Shown here: piece after piece, positions 25,230 to 34,354 of the stretch
Position numbering within the stretch: the first letter of the stretch is position 1
Layout: the number at the start of each line of letters is the position of its first letter
Origin: Planctomycetota bacterium
GTDB taxonomy: Bacteria; Planctomycetota; UBA1135; GCA-002686595
NCBI GenBank assembly: GCA_020638875.1
Contig: JACKHS010000016.1
Location: 1-64,000 of the forward strand
Length of the DNA stretch: 64,000 nt
Reading direction: 5' to 3'
Translations under genes and position numbers: made by a program
The notes under the pieces: generated by a model
Told to the model about the DNA's origin: nothing
The model's database searches: none
The model's input: the letters and a program-made list of their open reading frames with translations, nothing else

Positions 25230-27956
25230 ATGGAACTGCCCACTCGCTATCAGCCCGCCGACCACGAGGAGCCCGTCTACCGACGCTGGGAGACGAGCGG
25301 GGGCTTCCAGCCCAAGCCCGACCCGACCGGCGCGGGACGCACCTTCACGGTGATGATCCCGCCGCCGAACGTGACCGGCGCGCTGCACATGGGCCACGCG
25401 CTCAACGGCACCGTGCAGGACATCGTCGTGCGCTTCAAGCGCATGCAGGGCTACGAGACGCTCTGGCTACCGGGCACCGATCACGCGGGCATCGCGACGC
25501 AGGCGGTGGTGGAGAAGAAGCTCTACCAGGAGCAGCACAAGACGCGCGAGGAGATGGGCCGCGAGGCCTTCCTGGGCGAGGTCTGGAAGTGGAAGGAGGA
25601 GTACGGCGCGCGCATCCTCGGCCAGTACCGCCGCCTGGGCGCCTCGTGCGACTGGTCGCGCACGGCCTTCACCATGGACCCCGAGCTGACGCGCGCGGTG
25701 CGCGTCGCGTTCGTGCGGCTGTGGAAGAAGGGCCTCGTCTACCGCGGCATGCGCCTCGTCAACTGGGACTGCGTGCTGCAGACCGCCGTCAGCGACGACG
25801 AGATCGAGAACGAGACGCGCAAGGGCAAGCTCTGGCACCTCAAGTACCCGCTGGCCGGCCGGCCGGGCGAGTTCCTGACCGTCGCCACGACGCGGCCCGA
25901 GACGATGCTGGGCGACACCGGCGTCGCCGTGCACCCCGACGACGAGCGCTACAAGCACCTCGTGGGCCAGAAGTGCGTGCTGCCGTTCGTCGAGCGCGAG
26001 ATCCCCATCGTCGCCGACGAGACCGTCGACATGGAGAAGGGCAGCGGCGCGGTGAAGATCACCCCCGGCCATGACCCCATCGACTACGAGCGCGGCGCGC
26101 GCTTCGGCCTGCCGATGGTGCTGATCCTCGAGAAGGACGGCAAGCTCAACGCCGAGGGCGGGCCGTTCGCCGGCCTCGCGCGCGAGGAGGCGCGCAAGCA
26201 GGTGCTCGCGCGCCTCGAGGAGCTCGGGCTGCTCGAGAAGACCGAGGACATCCAGCACACGGTGCCGCTGTCCGACCGCTCGAAGAGCGTCATCGAGCCG
26301 CTCGTCAGCGAGCAGTGGTTCGTGAAGATGGAGCCGCTGGCGCGCCCGGCGATCGCCGCGGTGAAGAGCGGCAAGCTCGTCTTCCGCCCCGAGCGCTGGA
26401 GCAAGGTCTACCTGCAGTGGCTCGAGAACGTGCAGGACTGGTGCATCAGCCGCCAGCTCTGGTGGGGCCACCGCATCCCGGTCTGGTACGACGAGGACGG
26501 CGTGGCCGTCGCGTCGGTGGAGGACCTCGAGCTCGGCGCGCCGCACCCCGAGACCAAGAAGCCCATCGTCGCGCAGGACGCCGACGTGCTCGACACGTGG
26601 GCCTCGTCGTGGCTGTGGCCCTTCGCGACGCTCGGCTGGCCCGAGGCGACCGAGGACCTGAAGCGCTTCTACCCGACACAGTTCCTCTCGACCGCCAGCG
26701 AGATCATCTACCTGTGGGTGGCGCGCATGGTGATGGCGGGCTACGAGTTCTGCGATCACCTGCCCGAGGCGGAGCGCTGCCCGTTCTCGGTCTGCAACAT
26801 CCACGCGACCGTGCTCGACGAGAAGGGCAAGCGCATGTCCAAGTCGGCCGGCAACGGCGTCGACCCGGTCGAGCGCATCCAGAGCTTCGGCGCGGACGCG
26901 GTGCGCTACAGCCTGATCCTGCTCACCAAGGAGGGGCAGGGCACCAAGCTGACCGGCGAGACCAAGTACCGCAGCGACCTCGCGAAGGACCCCGACGCGC
27001 GGCCGGACTGGATCGACCAGGGCTTCCGCTTCGGCAACAAGGTCTGGAACGCCGCGCGCTTCGTGCTGCTGAACCTCGCCGGCGAGCGCGGCGCGGGCAC
27101 CTCGGCCGACGCGGCGCGCCTGGAGGACCGCTGGATCCTCTCGCGGCTCCAGGCGACGATCGCGAGCATGAGCGAGGCGCTCGACGCCTACCGCTTCAAC
27201 GACGCGGCGATGGAGGTCTACCGCTTCGTCTGGAACGACTTCTGCGACTGGTACCTCGAGCTCGCCAAGCCGCGCTTCACCAACCCGGCCGACGAGACCG
27301 GGCCGGCGGTGCGCGGCATCCTCGCGCGCGTGCTCGGCGACGTGCTGGCGCTCCTGCACCCGTTCACGCCCTACATGACCGAGGTCCTGTGGGAGGCGCT
27401 CGGCGACGCGCTGGGCGACGGCGCGCGGGCGATGCTGATGAACAGCGCGTGGCCGGACGCCGCGGGCCTCGCGCACGACGCCGCGGCCGAGGCCGACATG
27501 GCGTTGATCCAGGAGGTCGTGCGCGCCGTGCGCCAGGTGCGCATGCTGACGCAGCTCGGCGAGCGCACGCCGATCCGCGCGCAGATCGCGACGACGACCG
27601 CTGCGCAGCGCCGCGCGCTCGAGGAGCACGCCGCCGCCGTGCGCGCCATGGCGTGGCTCGAGAGCTACGAGGTGGGCGAGGGTCTGACGCGGCCGGCGAG
27701 CTGCGTCTCGGCCGTGGCCGGCTCGATCCAGGTCTTCGTGCCGCTGGGCGACGAGGTCGACCTGGGCGCCCTGCGCGACGTGATGCAGAAGCGCAGCGCC
27801 AAGCTCGACGGCCAGCTCCAGGGCCTGCTCAAGAAGCTCGAGAACCCGCGCTTCGTCGAGAGCGCCGACCCCGCGCTCGTGCAGGCCGACCGCGAGCGGC
27901 GCACCGAGCTCGAGCTCGAGCTCTCGATGCTGCAGGAGAACCTGGCCGGCATGTGA
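25230..27956 (+). CDS. valS: Valyl-tRNA synthetase
   Basis: A 908-residue class I aminoacyl-tRNA synthetase. The HIGH-type motif is in PPNVTGALHMGHAL (about residues 43-57), the KMSKS motif in GKRMSKSAGNG (about 531), and the editing domain contains TTRPETMLGDT. The anticodon-binding domain and the ValRS-specific C-terminal coiled coil (about 845-905) are present, so it is full length. ATG 25230 is preferred to an in-frame GTG 12 codons upstream, since MELPTRYQPADHE fits the family start. A strong bidirectional terminator follows. Confidence 0.97.
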   Translation: MELPTRYQPADHEEPVYRRWETSGGFQPKPDPTGAGRTFTVMIPPPNVTGALHMGHALNGTVQDIVVRFKRMQGYETLWLPGTDHAGIATQAVVEKKLYQEQHKTREEMGREAFLGEVWKWKEEYGARILGQYRRLGASCDWSRTAFTMDPELTRAVRVAFVRLWKKGLVYRGMRLVNWDCVLQTAVSDDEIENETRKGKLWHLKYPLAGRPGEFLTVATTRPETMLGDTGVAVHPDDERYKHLVGQKCVLPFVEREIPIVADETVDMEKGSGAVKITPGHDPIDYERGARFGLPMVLILEKDGKLNAEGGPFAGLAREEARKQVLARLEELGLLEKTEDIQHTVPLSDRSKSVIEPLVSEQWFVKMEPLARPAIAAVKSGKLVFRPERWSKVYLQWLENVQDWCISRQLWWGHRIPVWYDEDGVAVASVEDLELGAPHPETKKPIVAQDADVLDTWASSWLWPFATLGWPEATEDLKRFYPTQFLSTASEIIYLWVARMVMAGYEFCDHLPEAERCPFSVCNIHATVLDEKGKRMSKSAGNGVDPVERIQSFGADAVRYSLILLTKEGQGTKLTGETKYRSDLAKDPDARPDWIDQGFRFGNKVWNAARFVLLNLAGERGAGTSADAARLEDRWILSRLQATIASMSEALDAYRFNDAAMEVYRFVWNDFCDWYLELAKPRFTNPADETGPAVRGILARVLGDVLALLHPFTPYMTEVLWEALGDALGDGARAMLMNSAWPDAAGLAHDAAAEADMALIQEVVRAVRQVRMLTQLGERTPIRAQIATTTAAQRRALEEHAAAVRAMAWLESYEVGEGLTRPASCVSAVAGSIQVFVPLGDEVDLGALRDVMQKRSAKLDGQLQGLLKKLENPRFVESADPALVQADRERRTELELELSMLQENLAGM

Positions 27957-27974
27957 CCCGGCCGGCGCGAAGCG

Positions 27975-28013
27975 CGCGGGGGGCGTCGCCCGGCTCGGGC
28001 GACGCCCCCCGCG
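27975..28013. terminator. Bidirectional terminator between convergent genes
   Basis: A perfect 15-bp stem (GGGGGGCGTCGCCCG and its complement) with a GCT loop, extended by three more outer pairs, lies between the convergent valS and FGE-like genes. Confidence 0.8.
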
Positions 28014-28038
28014 TCGTCGTCGCGCTACCCGCGGACGC

Positions 28039-29790
28039 CTAGCGCCAGTCGCCCTCGAGCAGGCCGTCCGCGAAGCGCAGCGACAGCGTCGTCTTGACGC
28101 CCTTGCGCGACTTGCCCTTGCCGAACAGCGTCAGGTCGAGCCACTTCTGCTTCACGATCGTCGGGTCGTCGCCCTTCTTCTCGGCCGGGATGACGAGCTC
28201 GCGCTCGACGATCGCCAGGCTCGACGCCATCGGGTTGACGTACTCCGAGCCGCTCAGCGGCACCGCGGCCACCGGCGCGCCGGTCATGTCGAAGAAGATG
28301 AAGTTCTCGACGTGCTCGTCGAGCGGCACGAGGTCGCGCAGGTGCAGGCCCGAGTCGTCCTTGGCGCCCGCGTCGCCGCCCTCCTGGCCGGGCTCCTCGC
28401 CCTCCTGGCCGGCGGGCTGCTCGGCCGCCTTGCCCTTGCCCGCGGCGCCCGCGCCGCGCAGGGCGACGAGGTAGGTGCCCGCGGGCAGCGCCGGCTCGAC
28501 GATGTCGCGGCTGGTGGCGAGGAAGCCCAGGTGGAAGACCTCGTCGTTGCGCGAGCCCTTGGTGATGTCGGCCATGCCCGTGATGGGCAGCTCCTTGGTG
28601 GGCGTGAACAGGATGTAGTCGTAGCTCTGGATGACCGCGTAGCCGGGCACCTTGCAGTTCGTCTCGCTGGTCATCCAGCGGTCGAGCGCGATCACCTGGT
28701 TCGGGTCGTACTCGACCGGGCCGTCGTCGGACTGCGGACGGATGTGGTTGGGGATCGCGTTCTCCTTCGCGACGGCGAAGTCGAAGCCCTGCTTCGCGGT
28801 CGCGGCGCAGCGGAAGCCGAGCGCGCTCGCCTGCTGGAAGCGGTCGAAGCCGCCGCGCGTCGTGCAGCGCGCGTAGAAGCGGCTGTTCTGCATCGAGCCG
28901 CCGCGCACCACGCGGCGGTCCGGGCTCCACGCCGGCGGCGTGTCGATCTCCTTCTTGCGGTCGCCCTTTCCGATGGAGAACTTCTTGTGCCTCCAGCCGG
29001 GGTAGGCCTCGTACTTCGAGCTGGTCCACTCCCAGACGTTGCCGGCGAGGTCCATCACGCCCTCGGGGTCGGCCCCCTCGGCGAAGCTGCCCACGACGTA
29101 CACGTCGCTCACGCCGGCGATCTCGTTGGTCGCCGCCTGCGCGCCGGCCTTGAACTCGTCACCCCACGGGTACAGGCGCTCCGTGTTGCCGCGGCAGGCG
29201 CGCTCGTACTCCTCCTCGGTCATCAGGCGCAGGCCGGCCCACTCCGCGTAGCCGCGCGCGTCCTGGTAGTCGACGTAGACGACGGGCTTGGTCGCGAGGT
29301 CCTTGGGCATCTCCCACTCGGCGTCCTTCCAGTTGCGCGTCCACCACTCGGCCTCGTCGAAGACCTGGCGCTCGCCGGGATCGCGGCCCTCCTCCTTGGC
29401 CTTGCGGCGGCGCTCGGCGTCGGCTTGCAGGAACTCGTTGCGCGCGACGTCGATCGCGTCCTTGCCCCACAGGAAGGGCGGGCGGGACTTGGTCGCCTCG
29501 ACGTAGGCGCGGTACTGCTCGTTGGTGACCTCCGTCACCATGACGTAGCAGTCGTCGACCTTGACCGTGTGCTGGGGGACCTCGGCCAGGAAGCCGCCGG
29601 CGTTGGCGACGAGCTGGGGGTTGTCCTCCAGCATCTTGGTCAGGTCCTTGAACTCCGTCCCGACCTTCGTGTTGCCTCCCTCGATGAGCACCATACCCGG
29701 CGGCGGCGCCTCTTGCGCGGACCCGGCAGGCGCGCCGGGCAGGAGCAGCGGGAGGGCGAGAGCGACGAAGGGCAGGGTGGAGTGGAGCAT
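28039..29790 (-). CDS. Secreted FGE/sulfatase-modifying-factor-like protein
   Basis: A 583-residue exported protein with a signal peptide (MLHSTLPFVALALPLLLPG). Residues about 30-335 form a formylglycine-generating-enzyme-type fold: GMVLIEGGNTKVGTEF, YVMVTEVTNEQYRAYVEATK, LRLMTEEEYERACRG, LAGNVWEWTSSKY and RVVRGGSMQNSRFYARC. The two-Cys active site of true FGE is not evident: only the single Cys in ARCTTRGGF and one in GFRCAA are seen near the expected region, so it may be a non-catalytic relative, as is common in planctomycetes. A C-terminal extension of about 240 residues, with a Gly/Glu-rich linker near 460-480, is unassigned. No sulfatase gene is adjacent. Confidence 0.85.
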   Translation of the reverse strand: MLHSTLPFVALALPLLLPGAPAGSAQEAPPPGMVLIEGGNTKVGTEFKDLTKMLEDNPQLVANAGGFLAEVPQHTVKVDDCYVMVTEVTNEQYRAYVEATKSRPPFLWGKDAIDVARNEFLQADAERRRKAKEEGRDPGERQVFDEAEWWTRNWKDAEWEMPKDLATKPVVYVDYQDARGYAEWAGLRLMTEEEYERACRGNTERLYPWGDEFKAGAQAATNEIAGVSDVYVVGSFAEGADPEGVMDLAGNVWEWTSSKYEAYPGWRHKKFSIGKGDRKKEIDTPPAWSPDRRVVRGGSMQNSRFYARCTTRGGFDRFQQASALGFRCAATAKQGFDFAVAKENAIPNHIRPQSDDGPVEYDPNQVIALDRWMTSETNCKVPGYAVIQSYDYILFTPTKELPITGMADITKGSRNDEVFHLGFLATSRDIVEPALPAGTYLVALRGAGAAGKGKAAEQPAGQEGEEPGQEGGDAGAKDDSGLHLRDLVPLDEHVENFIFFDMTGAPVAAVPLSGSEYVNPMASSLAIVERELVIPAEKKGDDPTIVKQKWLDLTLFGKGKSRKGVKTTLSLRFADGLLEGDWR

Positions 29791-30027
29791 GAGCGCTTCC
29801 TGAGGCGGACCCGAGGGGCGTGGGCGCGGCGGCGCGGCTGCGGGAGGCCGTCGCGCAGAGGGGGGTGGAGGGCGAGGAGCCGGCGGACGCGGCGAGGCTC
29901 CGCGGCCCGGCTCCTATCCCGCAGGGCGTGAGATGTTACGCCGCACCTCCCGATCCACAAGCCGCCCGCCGTGATCCACCGGCGCCCGGCCCTACCGCGG
30001 CCGGGCGGGGGGGCCTGGACAGGACAG

Positions 30028-31062
30028 CTAGCCCGGCGGGCGCACTCCGGCGGCCTCCAGGTCGCGCTGGGGGGCCGCGATCCACTCCTCGCCGTGCACC
30101 TCGAGCAGGGCCAGGAACTCGTCCAGCACGCGCGGGTCGAAGGCGCGCCCGCGCTGGGCCTCGAAGAACTGCAGCGTCTTGGGCAGCTCCCAGACGTCCT
30201 TGTAGGAGCGCTTGGTCGAGAGCGAGTCGAAGACCTCCACGACGCCCAGGATGCGGCCGGGCAGCGAGATCTCGTCCTCGCGCAGGCGGCGCGGGTAGCC
30301 GCTGCCGTCCCACTTCTCGTGGTGCTCCGCGACGTACTTGCAGACGTCCTCGAGGTGCGGGTGGTCGCCGAGCATGCGCGCGCCGAGCTCGGGGTGGCGC
30401 TGCACCTCGCGGTACTCCTCGGGCGTCAGCGGGCCCTGCTTGGTCAGGAAGCCCAGGTCGTCGAGGTAGATCTTGCCGTAGTCGTGCGCGATGGCGCCCA
30501 GCTCCAGACGCTCGAGCGTGTGCTGCTCGAGGCCGAAGCGCTCGCCGAGGATGCGGCAGTAGCGGCGCGTGCGTTCGCCGTGACCGGCGGTGTAGGGGTC
30601 CACGCGCTCGATCGTGTTCGCCACCATGCCCGAGACGATGTCGACCATCTCGGAGAAGGCGAGGCGCCCGCGGCCGACGTCGAGCTGGCGCTCGCGCAGC
30701 GACTTGTGGACCATCGCGCCGAGCACGATCGGGTCCACGGGCTTCTGCAGGTAGTCGGTGGCACCGCTCTTGATGGCCGACACCGCCGCGTCGACGGCCG
30801 GGTAGCCGGTCATCAGCACGACCACGGCGTCCGGCTGCGCCTCGCGGCAGCGCGCGAGCAGGTCGGCGCCCTCCGCGCGGCCCTCGAACACCACGTCGGT
30901 GACGACGGCGTCGAAGCGCAGCGTGTCGAGCAGGTGGCAGGCCTCGCGCGCCGTGTGGCACAGCGTGACCTGGAAGCCCTGGGTGCCGAGGACGGCGCCC
31001 ATGAGCTCGATGGTCGCGCGTTCGTCGTCGATGAGCAGGACGTGGGGCTTGTGCGTCTCCAT
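30028..31062 (-). CDS. Response regulator with HD-GYP domain (c-di-GMP phosphodiesterase)
   Basis: A 344-residue two-domain protein. The N-terminal receiver (about 5-120) has the acidic pair Asp12-Asp13, phosphoacceptor Asp56 (VVTDVVF) and the conserved Lys in YLQKPVDP. The C-terminal HD-GYP domain (about 150-330) has IAHDYGKIYLDD and HHEKWDGSGYP, the motif pair of active c-di-GMP phosphodiesterases. No cognate histidine kinase is adjacent. The start ATG 31062 follows AACGAGGAACGCC, a good ribosome binding site. It offers a direct functional link to the c-di-GMP riboswitch in this window, though they are 9 kb apart. Confidence 0.95.
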   Translation of the reverse strand: METHKPHVLLIDDERATIELMGAVLGTQGFQVTLCHTAREACHLLDTLRFDAVVTDVVFEGRAEGADLLARCREAQPDAVVVLMTGYPAVDAAVSAIKSGATDYLQKPVDPIVLGAMVHKSLRERQLDVGRGRLAFSEMVDIVSGMVANTIERVDPYTAGHGERTRRYCRILGERFGLEQHTLERLELGAIAHDYGKIYLDDLGFLTKQGPLTPEEYREVQRHPELGARMLGDHPHLEDVCKYVAEHHEKWDGSGYPRRLREDEISLPGRILGVVEVFDSLSTKRSYKDVWELPKTLQFFEAQRGRAFDPRVLDEFLALLEVHGEEWIAAPQRDLEAAGVRPPG

Positions 31063-31134
31063 GGCGTTCCTCGTTATGTAGCAACCTCGCGGGGGCGATG
31101 GAAGTGGACGCTGGGGCGCGACGCGGGCAGCGGC

Positions 31135-31140
31135 TAGACT
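31135..31140 (+). promoter_or_regulatory. -10 element for a probably leaderless transcript
   Basis: TAGACT ends only 7 bp before the GTG start at 31148. A start of transcription at the usual distance would fall at or next to the GTG, implying a leaderless mRNA. There is no Shine-Dalgarno sequence. The -35 (TGGGGC at 31112-31117) is weak. Confidence 0.4.
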
Positions 31141-31147
31141 GCGCGGC

Positions 31148-32119
31148 GTGGACGAAGACGTCGAGATCCTGAGCTTCCGCGTACCGCGCGAGCTCGACGG
31201 CGCGCGCCTCGACGCCGCGCTCGTGGCGCGCTGCGCGGGGCGCTCGCGCTCGCGCCTGGCGGCGGCGATCAAGGCCGGCGCGGCCAGCGTCGACGGCGTC
31301 GTCGTCACGAAGCCCGGCACGCCGGTGGCCGCGGGCGCGGAGGTGTGCCTGGGCCTGCCGCGCGCGCCCGCGCCGCCGGCGCCCGAGGAGGCGCGCCGCG
31401 CGCTCGACGTGCTCTACGAGGACGAGCACCTCGTCGTCGTGAACAAGCCGGCCGGCCTGCTGACGCACCGCACGGAGCGCGGCGGCGAGCGCAGCCTGGC
31501 CGAGCTGGCGCGCGCGAGCTACGGCGAGCTGCCCTCCGTGCAGGGCGAGGACCGCCCCGGCGTCGTGCACCGCCTCGACCGCGAGACGAGCGGCGTGATC
31601 GTCCTCGGCCGCACGCAGGCGGCGCTGGACGAGTTGCTGCGGCAGTTCCGCGAGCGCGAGGTCGAGAAGACCTACCAGGTGCTCGTGCACGGCGAGCCGC
31701 GCTTCGACAGCGACTGGATCACCGCGCCGCTGGGGCGCGACCCGCGCTCGGCCGACCGCGTGGCCGTGCTCGACCTCGAGGAGGGCGGGCGCGCGGCCGA
31801 GACCTACTACGAGGTGCGCGAGCGCTTCGCGGGCTACAGCCACCTCGCCGCGCAGCCCAAGACCGGCCGCACGCACCAGATCCGCGTGCACCTGACCTCG
31901 ATCGGCTGTCCCGTGGTGGGGGACCGCGTCTACCAGGCGCGACGTTCCCACGCGGCGCCGGCGCCCGCGGGCGCGCCGGTCGCGCGCCGCCAGCTCCTGC
32001 ACGCCGAGCGCCTCGCGCTGCGGCACCCCGTCAGCGGCGCGGAGCTGGTCTTCGAGGCGCCCACGCCGCGCGACCTGGCCGAGTGGCTGGCGGCGTTGCG
32101 CGCCGCGCGCGACGCGTAG
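31148..32119 (+). CDS. RluA-family 23S rRNA/tRNA pseudouridine synthase
   Basis: A 323-residue protein with an N-terminal S4 RNA-binding domain (about 15-70, RLDAALVARCAGRSRSRLAAAI) and a catalytic domain with the RluA signature HRLDRETSGVIVLG near residue 140, whose Asp is the nucleophile. KTGRTHQIRVHL near residue 238 is the second conserved block. It isomerises uridine in rRNA or tRNA; the target site (RluA, C or D type) cannot be decided here. The GTG start has no ribosome binding site and sits 7 bp after a -10-like hexamer. Confidence 0.92.
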   Translation: MDEDVEILSFRVPRELDGARLDAALVARCAGRSRSRLAAAIKAGAASVDGVVVTKPGTPVAAGAEVCLGLPRAPAPPAPEEARRALDVLYEDEHLVVVNKPAGLLTHRTERGGERSLAELARASYGELPSVQGEDRPGVVHRLDRETSGVIVLGRTQAALDELLRQFREREVEKTYQVLVHGEPRFDSDWITAPLGRDPRSADRVAVLDLEEGGRAAETYYEVRERFAGYSHLAAQPKTGRTHQIRVHLTSIGCPVVGDRVYQARRSHAAPAPAGAPVARRQLLHAERLALRHPVSGAELVFEAPTPRDLAEWLAALRAARDA

Positions 32120-32155
32120 GCGACGTCCGCCTCGCGCGGATCGCGACCGCGCCGT

Positions 32156-32887
32156 TCAGCGCCGGCGCAGGAAGCTCGGGTCGACGTAGCGCGCGCCGAG
32201 CTCGCGCGCGCGCTCGCGCTCCTCGGGCGTGGGCACGCCGACCTCGAAGGCGAGGTCGAGGTGCTCGCGGAACGCGTCGAGCAGGCGCGGCGCGAGCGCG
32301 CCCGCGTCGAGGCCCGGCGCGGCCTCGCGCAGCGTCGCGATGTCGCCCTCGAGCGGCGATGTGCCGAGCTTGATCGAGCCGTGGTGCAGCACGCGCCCGC
32401 CGGTGCGACGCTGCGCCGAGCCGACGCCCTTGCGACCGCCCCAGACGAGGTCCTGCGGCGTCCCGGCGTGGAAGCACATGCCGGTGCCCGCGACGTCCGA
32501 CGCTGCGGCCCCGTCGCAGAGGAGCGTGGCCTCGACGCCCAGCCCGGCCAGCGCCGCCGCGATGGCCTTGTGCACGCGGCAGTAGGAGTCGGCCACCTTG
32601 CCGACGTAGAGCGGGTCGTCGGCGCTCGCGCTGAACGAGAAGGTCAGCTCGTTCACGTGGTGGATCGCGCCGCCGCCGGTGATGCGGCGCACGACCGCGC
32701 CGGCGCGCGCGGTGCCCGGCACGTCCGCCCAGCGCTGGAAGTAGCCCAGCGAGAGGGTGTCGGGCGACCAGGAGTAGAAGCGCAAGGTCGGGGGCGCGTC
32801 GCGCCGCTCCAGCAGGGCCTCGTCGAGGCCCATGTTGAAGGCGGGCGGCGCGCCCCAGGTGGTGATCAGGCGCCAGGTGCGCGGCAC
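32156..32887 (-). CDS. Lipoyl/octanoyl transferase family protein (LipM/LplA type)
   Basis: A 243-residue BPL/LplA/LipB-fold protein. RRITGGGAIHH is the substrate-pocket motif; the conserved Lys is in GGRKGVGSAQRR near residue 150, and LHHGSIKLG follows. A Cys in GMCFHAGTPQDL (near 136) is placed like the active-site Cys of LipM-type octanoyltransferases. It lies 1 bp downstream of gcvPB as the last gene of the glycine cleavage operon, so its job is very likely to attach octanoyl or lipoyl groups to GcvH. Transferase versus ATP-dependent ligase is not settled. Confidence 0.88.
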   Translation of the reverse strand: MPRTWRLITTWGAPPAFNMGLDEALLERRDAPPTLRFYSWSPDTLSLGYFQRWADVPGTARAGAVVRRITGGGAIHHVNELTFSFSASADDPLYVGKVADSYCRVHKAIAAALAGLGVEATLLCDGAAASDVAGTGMCFHAGTPQDLVWGGRKGVGSAQRRTGGRVLHHGSIKLGTSPLEGDIATLREAAPGLDAGALAPRLLDAFREHLDLAFEVGVPTPEERERARELGARYVDPSFLRRR

Positions 32888-32888
32888 G

Positions 32889-34343
32889 TCAGTGCGAGCA
32901 GGTGTAGCACAGCACCGGGTCCTTCACCGCGCGGCCCTCGTCGAGGCGGCCGACGGGCGTGGTGACCGGGGCGGCGTGGAGCTTCTCGGGCTCGTGCTTG
33001 GCCTCCTCGGCGATGAGCAGCATGTCCGCGACGAACGCGTCCAGCGTCTCCTTCGCCTCGGTCTCGGTCGGCTCGATCATCATCGCCTCGCTCACGACGA
33101 GCGGGAAGTAGATCGTCATGGGGTGGTGCCCCAGGTCGATCAGGCGCTTGGCGACGTCGACCGCGTGGATGCCCTGCTCGCGCTGGTTCTTCGTGTTGCA
33201 CACGAACTCGTGCATGCACATGCGGTCGTACGGCACGTGGAACGCGCCGCGCAGCTTCACGCGCAGGTAGTTCGCGTTGAGCACGGCGTTCTGCGCGACG
33301 CGCAGCAGGCCCTCCGCGCCGAGGCGGCGGATGTAGCAGTAGGCGCGCAGCAGCACGCCGAAGTTGCCGGCCCAGCCGCGCAGCATGCCGATCGAGTACG
33401 GCGTGTCGTAGTCGAGGCGCAGGCCGCCCTCCTCCTCGACGACGCGCGGCGAGGGCAGGTAGCGCTCGAGCTCCTGCGTGACGCAGATCGGCCCCGCGCC
33501 CGGACCCCCGCCGCCGTGCGGCGTCGAGAAGGTCTTGTGCAGGTTGATGTGCATCATGTCGACGCCGAAGTCGGCCGGGCGCGCCACGCCGAGGATGGCG
33601 TTGAGGTTGGCGCCGTCCATGTAGACGAGGCCGCCGGCGGCGTGGACCATCTCGCTGATCTTCGCGATCTTCGTCTCGAAGAGGCCCAGCGTGGACGGGT
33701 TGGTGATCATGAAGACCGCCGTGTCCTCACCCAGCTTCGCGGCCAGGTCGTCGAGGTCCACCAGGCCGTCGGGGCCCGAGGCGACCTCGACCGCCTGCAG
33801 ACCGGCGATGCTGGCCGAGGCCGGGTTGGTGCCGTGCGCCGAGTCGGGGATCAGCACCATCTTGCGCTGCTTCTGGCCGGTCTCGACGAAGTGGCGGTGC
33901 GCGACGAGCAGCGCGGTCAGCTCGCCCTGCGCGCCGGCCGCGGGGTGCAGCGTGACGCCCGGGAGTCCGGTCACCGCGGCGAGCGCGTCGGCGACGCGCT
34001 TCATCACGGCGAGCGCGCCCTGCACGCGGCCGGAGTCCTGCAGCGGGTGGATCGCGTTGAAGCCCGGGATCGCGGTGGCGGCCTCGTTGAGCACGGGGTT
34101 GTACTTCATCGTGCACGAGCCGAGCGGGTAGAAGCTGTCCGCGATGGACACGTTCTTCTTCGACAGGCGCACGTAGTGGCGCACGAGCTCGAGCTCGCCG
34201 AGCTCGGGCAGGTCGGGCGGCGTCCGGCGCAGCGCGCCGGCGGGCAGCGCGGAGAGGTCGGCCGCAGGGACGTCGAGCCGCCCCAGGCGCAGGGTGCGCC
34301 GGCCGGGCTGGCTCTTCTCGTAGAGCAGGAGGTCCTTGTTCAT
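32889..34343 (-). CDS. gcvPB: Glycine dehydrogenase (decarboxylating) subunit 2
   Basis: A 484-residue PLP-dependent subunit of P-protein, the decarboxylase of the glycine cleavage system. The PLP lysine is in INLHKTFSTPHGGGGPG near residue 270. PLGSCTMKYNP, PDSAHGTNPASA and the Gly-rich loop match the split two-subunit type. The start at 34343 (MNKDLLLYEKSQPGRR) is typical for GcvPB. It follows gcvPA by 11 bp. Confidence 0.97.
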   Translation of the reverse strand: MNKDLLLYEKSQPGRRTLRLGRLDVPAADLSALPAGALRRTPPDLPELGELELVRHYVRLSKKNVSIADSFYPLGSCTMKYNPVLNEAATAIPGFNAIHPLQDSGRVQGALAVMKRVADALAAVTGLPGVTLHPAAGAQGELTALLVAHRHFVETGQKQRKMVLIPDSAHGTNPASASIAGLQAVEVASGPDGLVDLDDLAAKLGEDTAVFMITNPSTLGLFETKIAKISEMVHAAGGLVYMDGANLNAILGVARPADFGVDMMHINLHKTFSTPHGGGGPGAGPICVTQELERYLPSPRVVEEEGGLRLDYDTPYSIGMLRGWAGNFGVLLRAYCYIRRLGAEGLLRVAQNAVLNANYLRVKLRGAFHVPYDRMCMHEFVCNTKNQREQGIHAVDVAKRLIDLGHHPMTIYFPLVVSEAMMIEPTETEAKETLDAFVADMLLIAEEAKHEPEKLHAAPVTTPVGRLDEGRAVKDPVLCYTCSH

Positions 34344-34354
34344 GGCGGGCGGGC

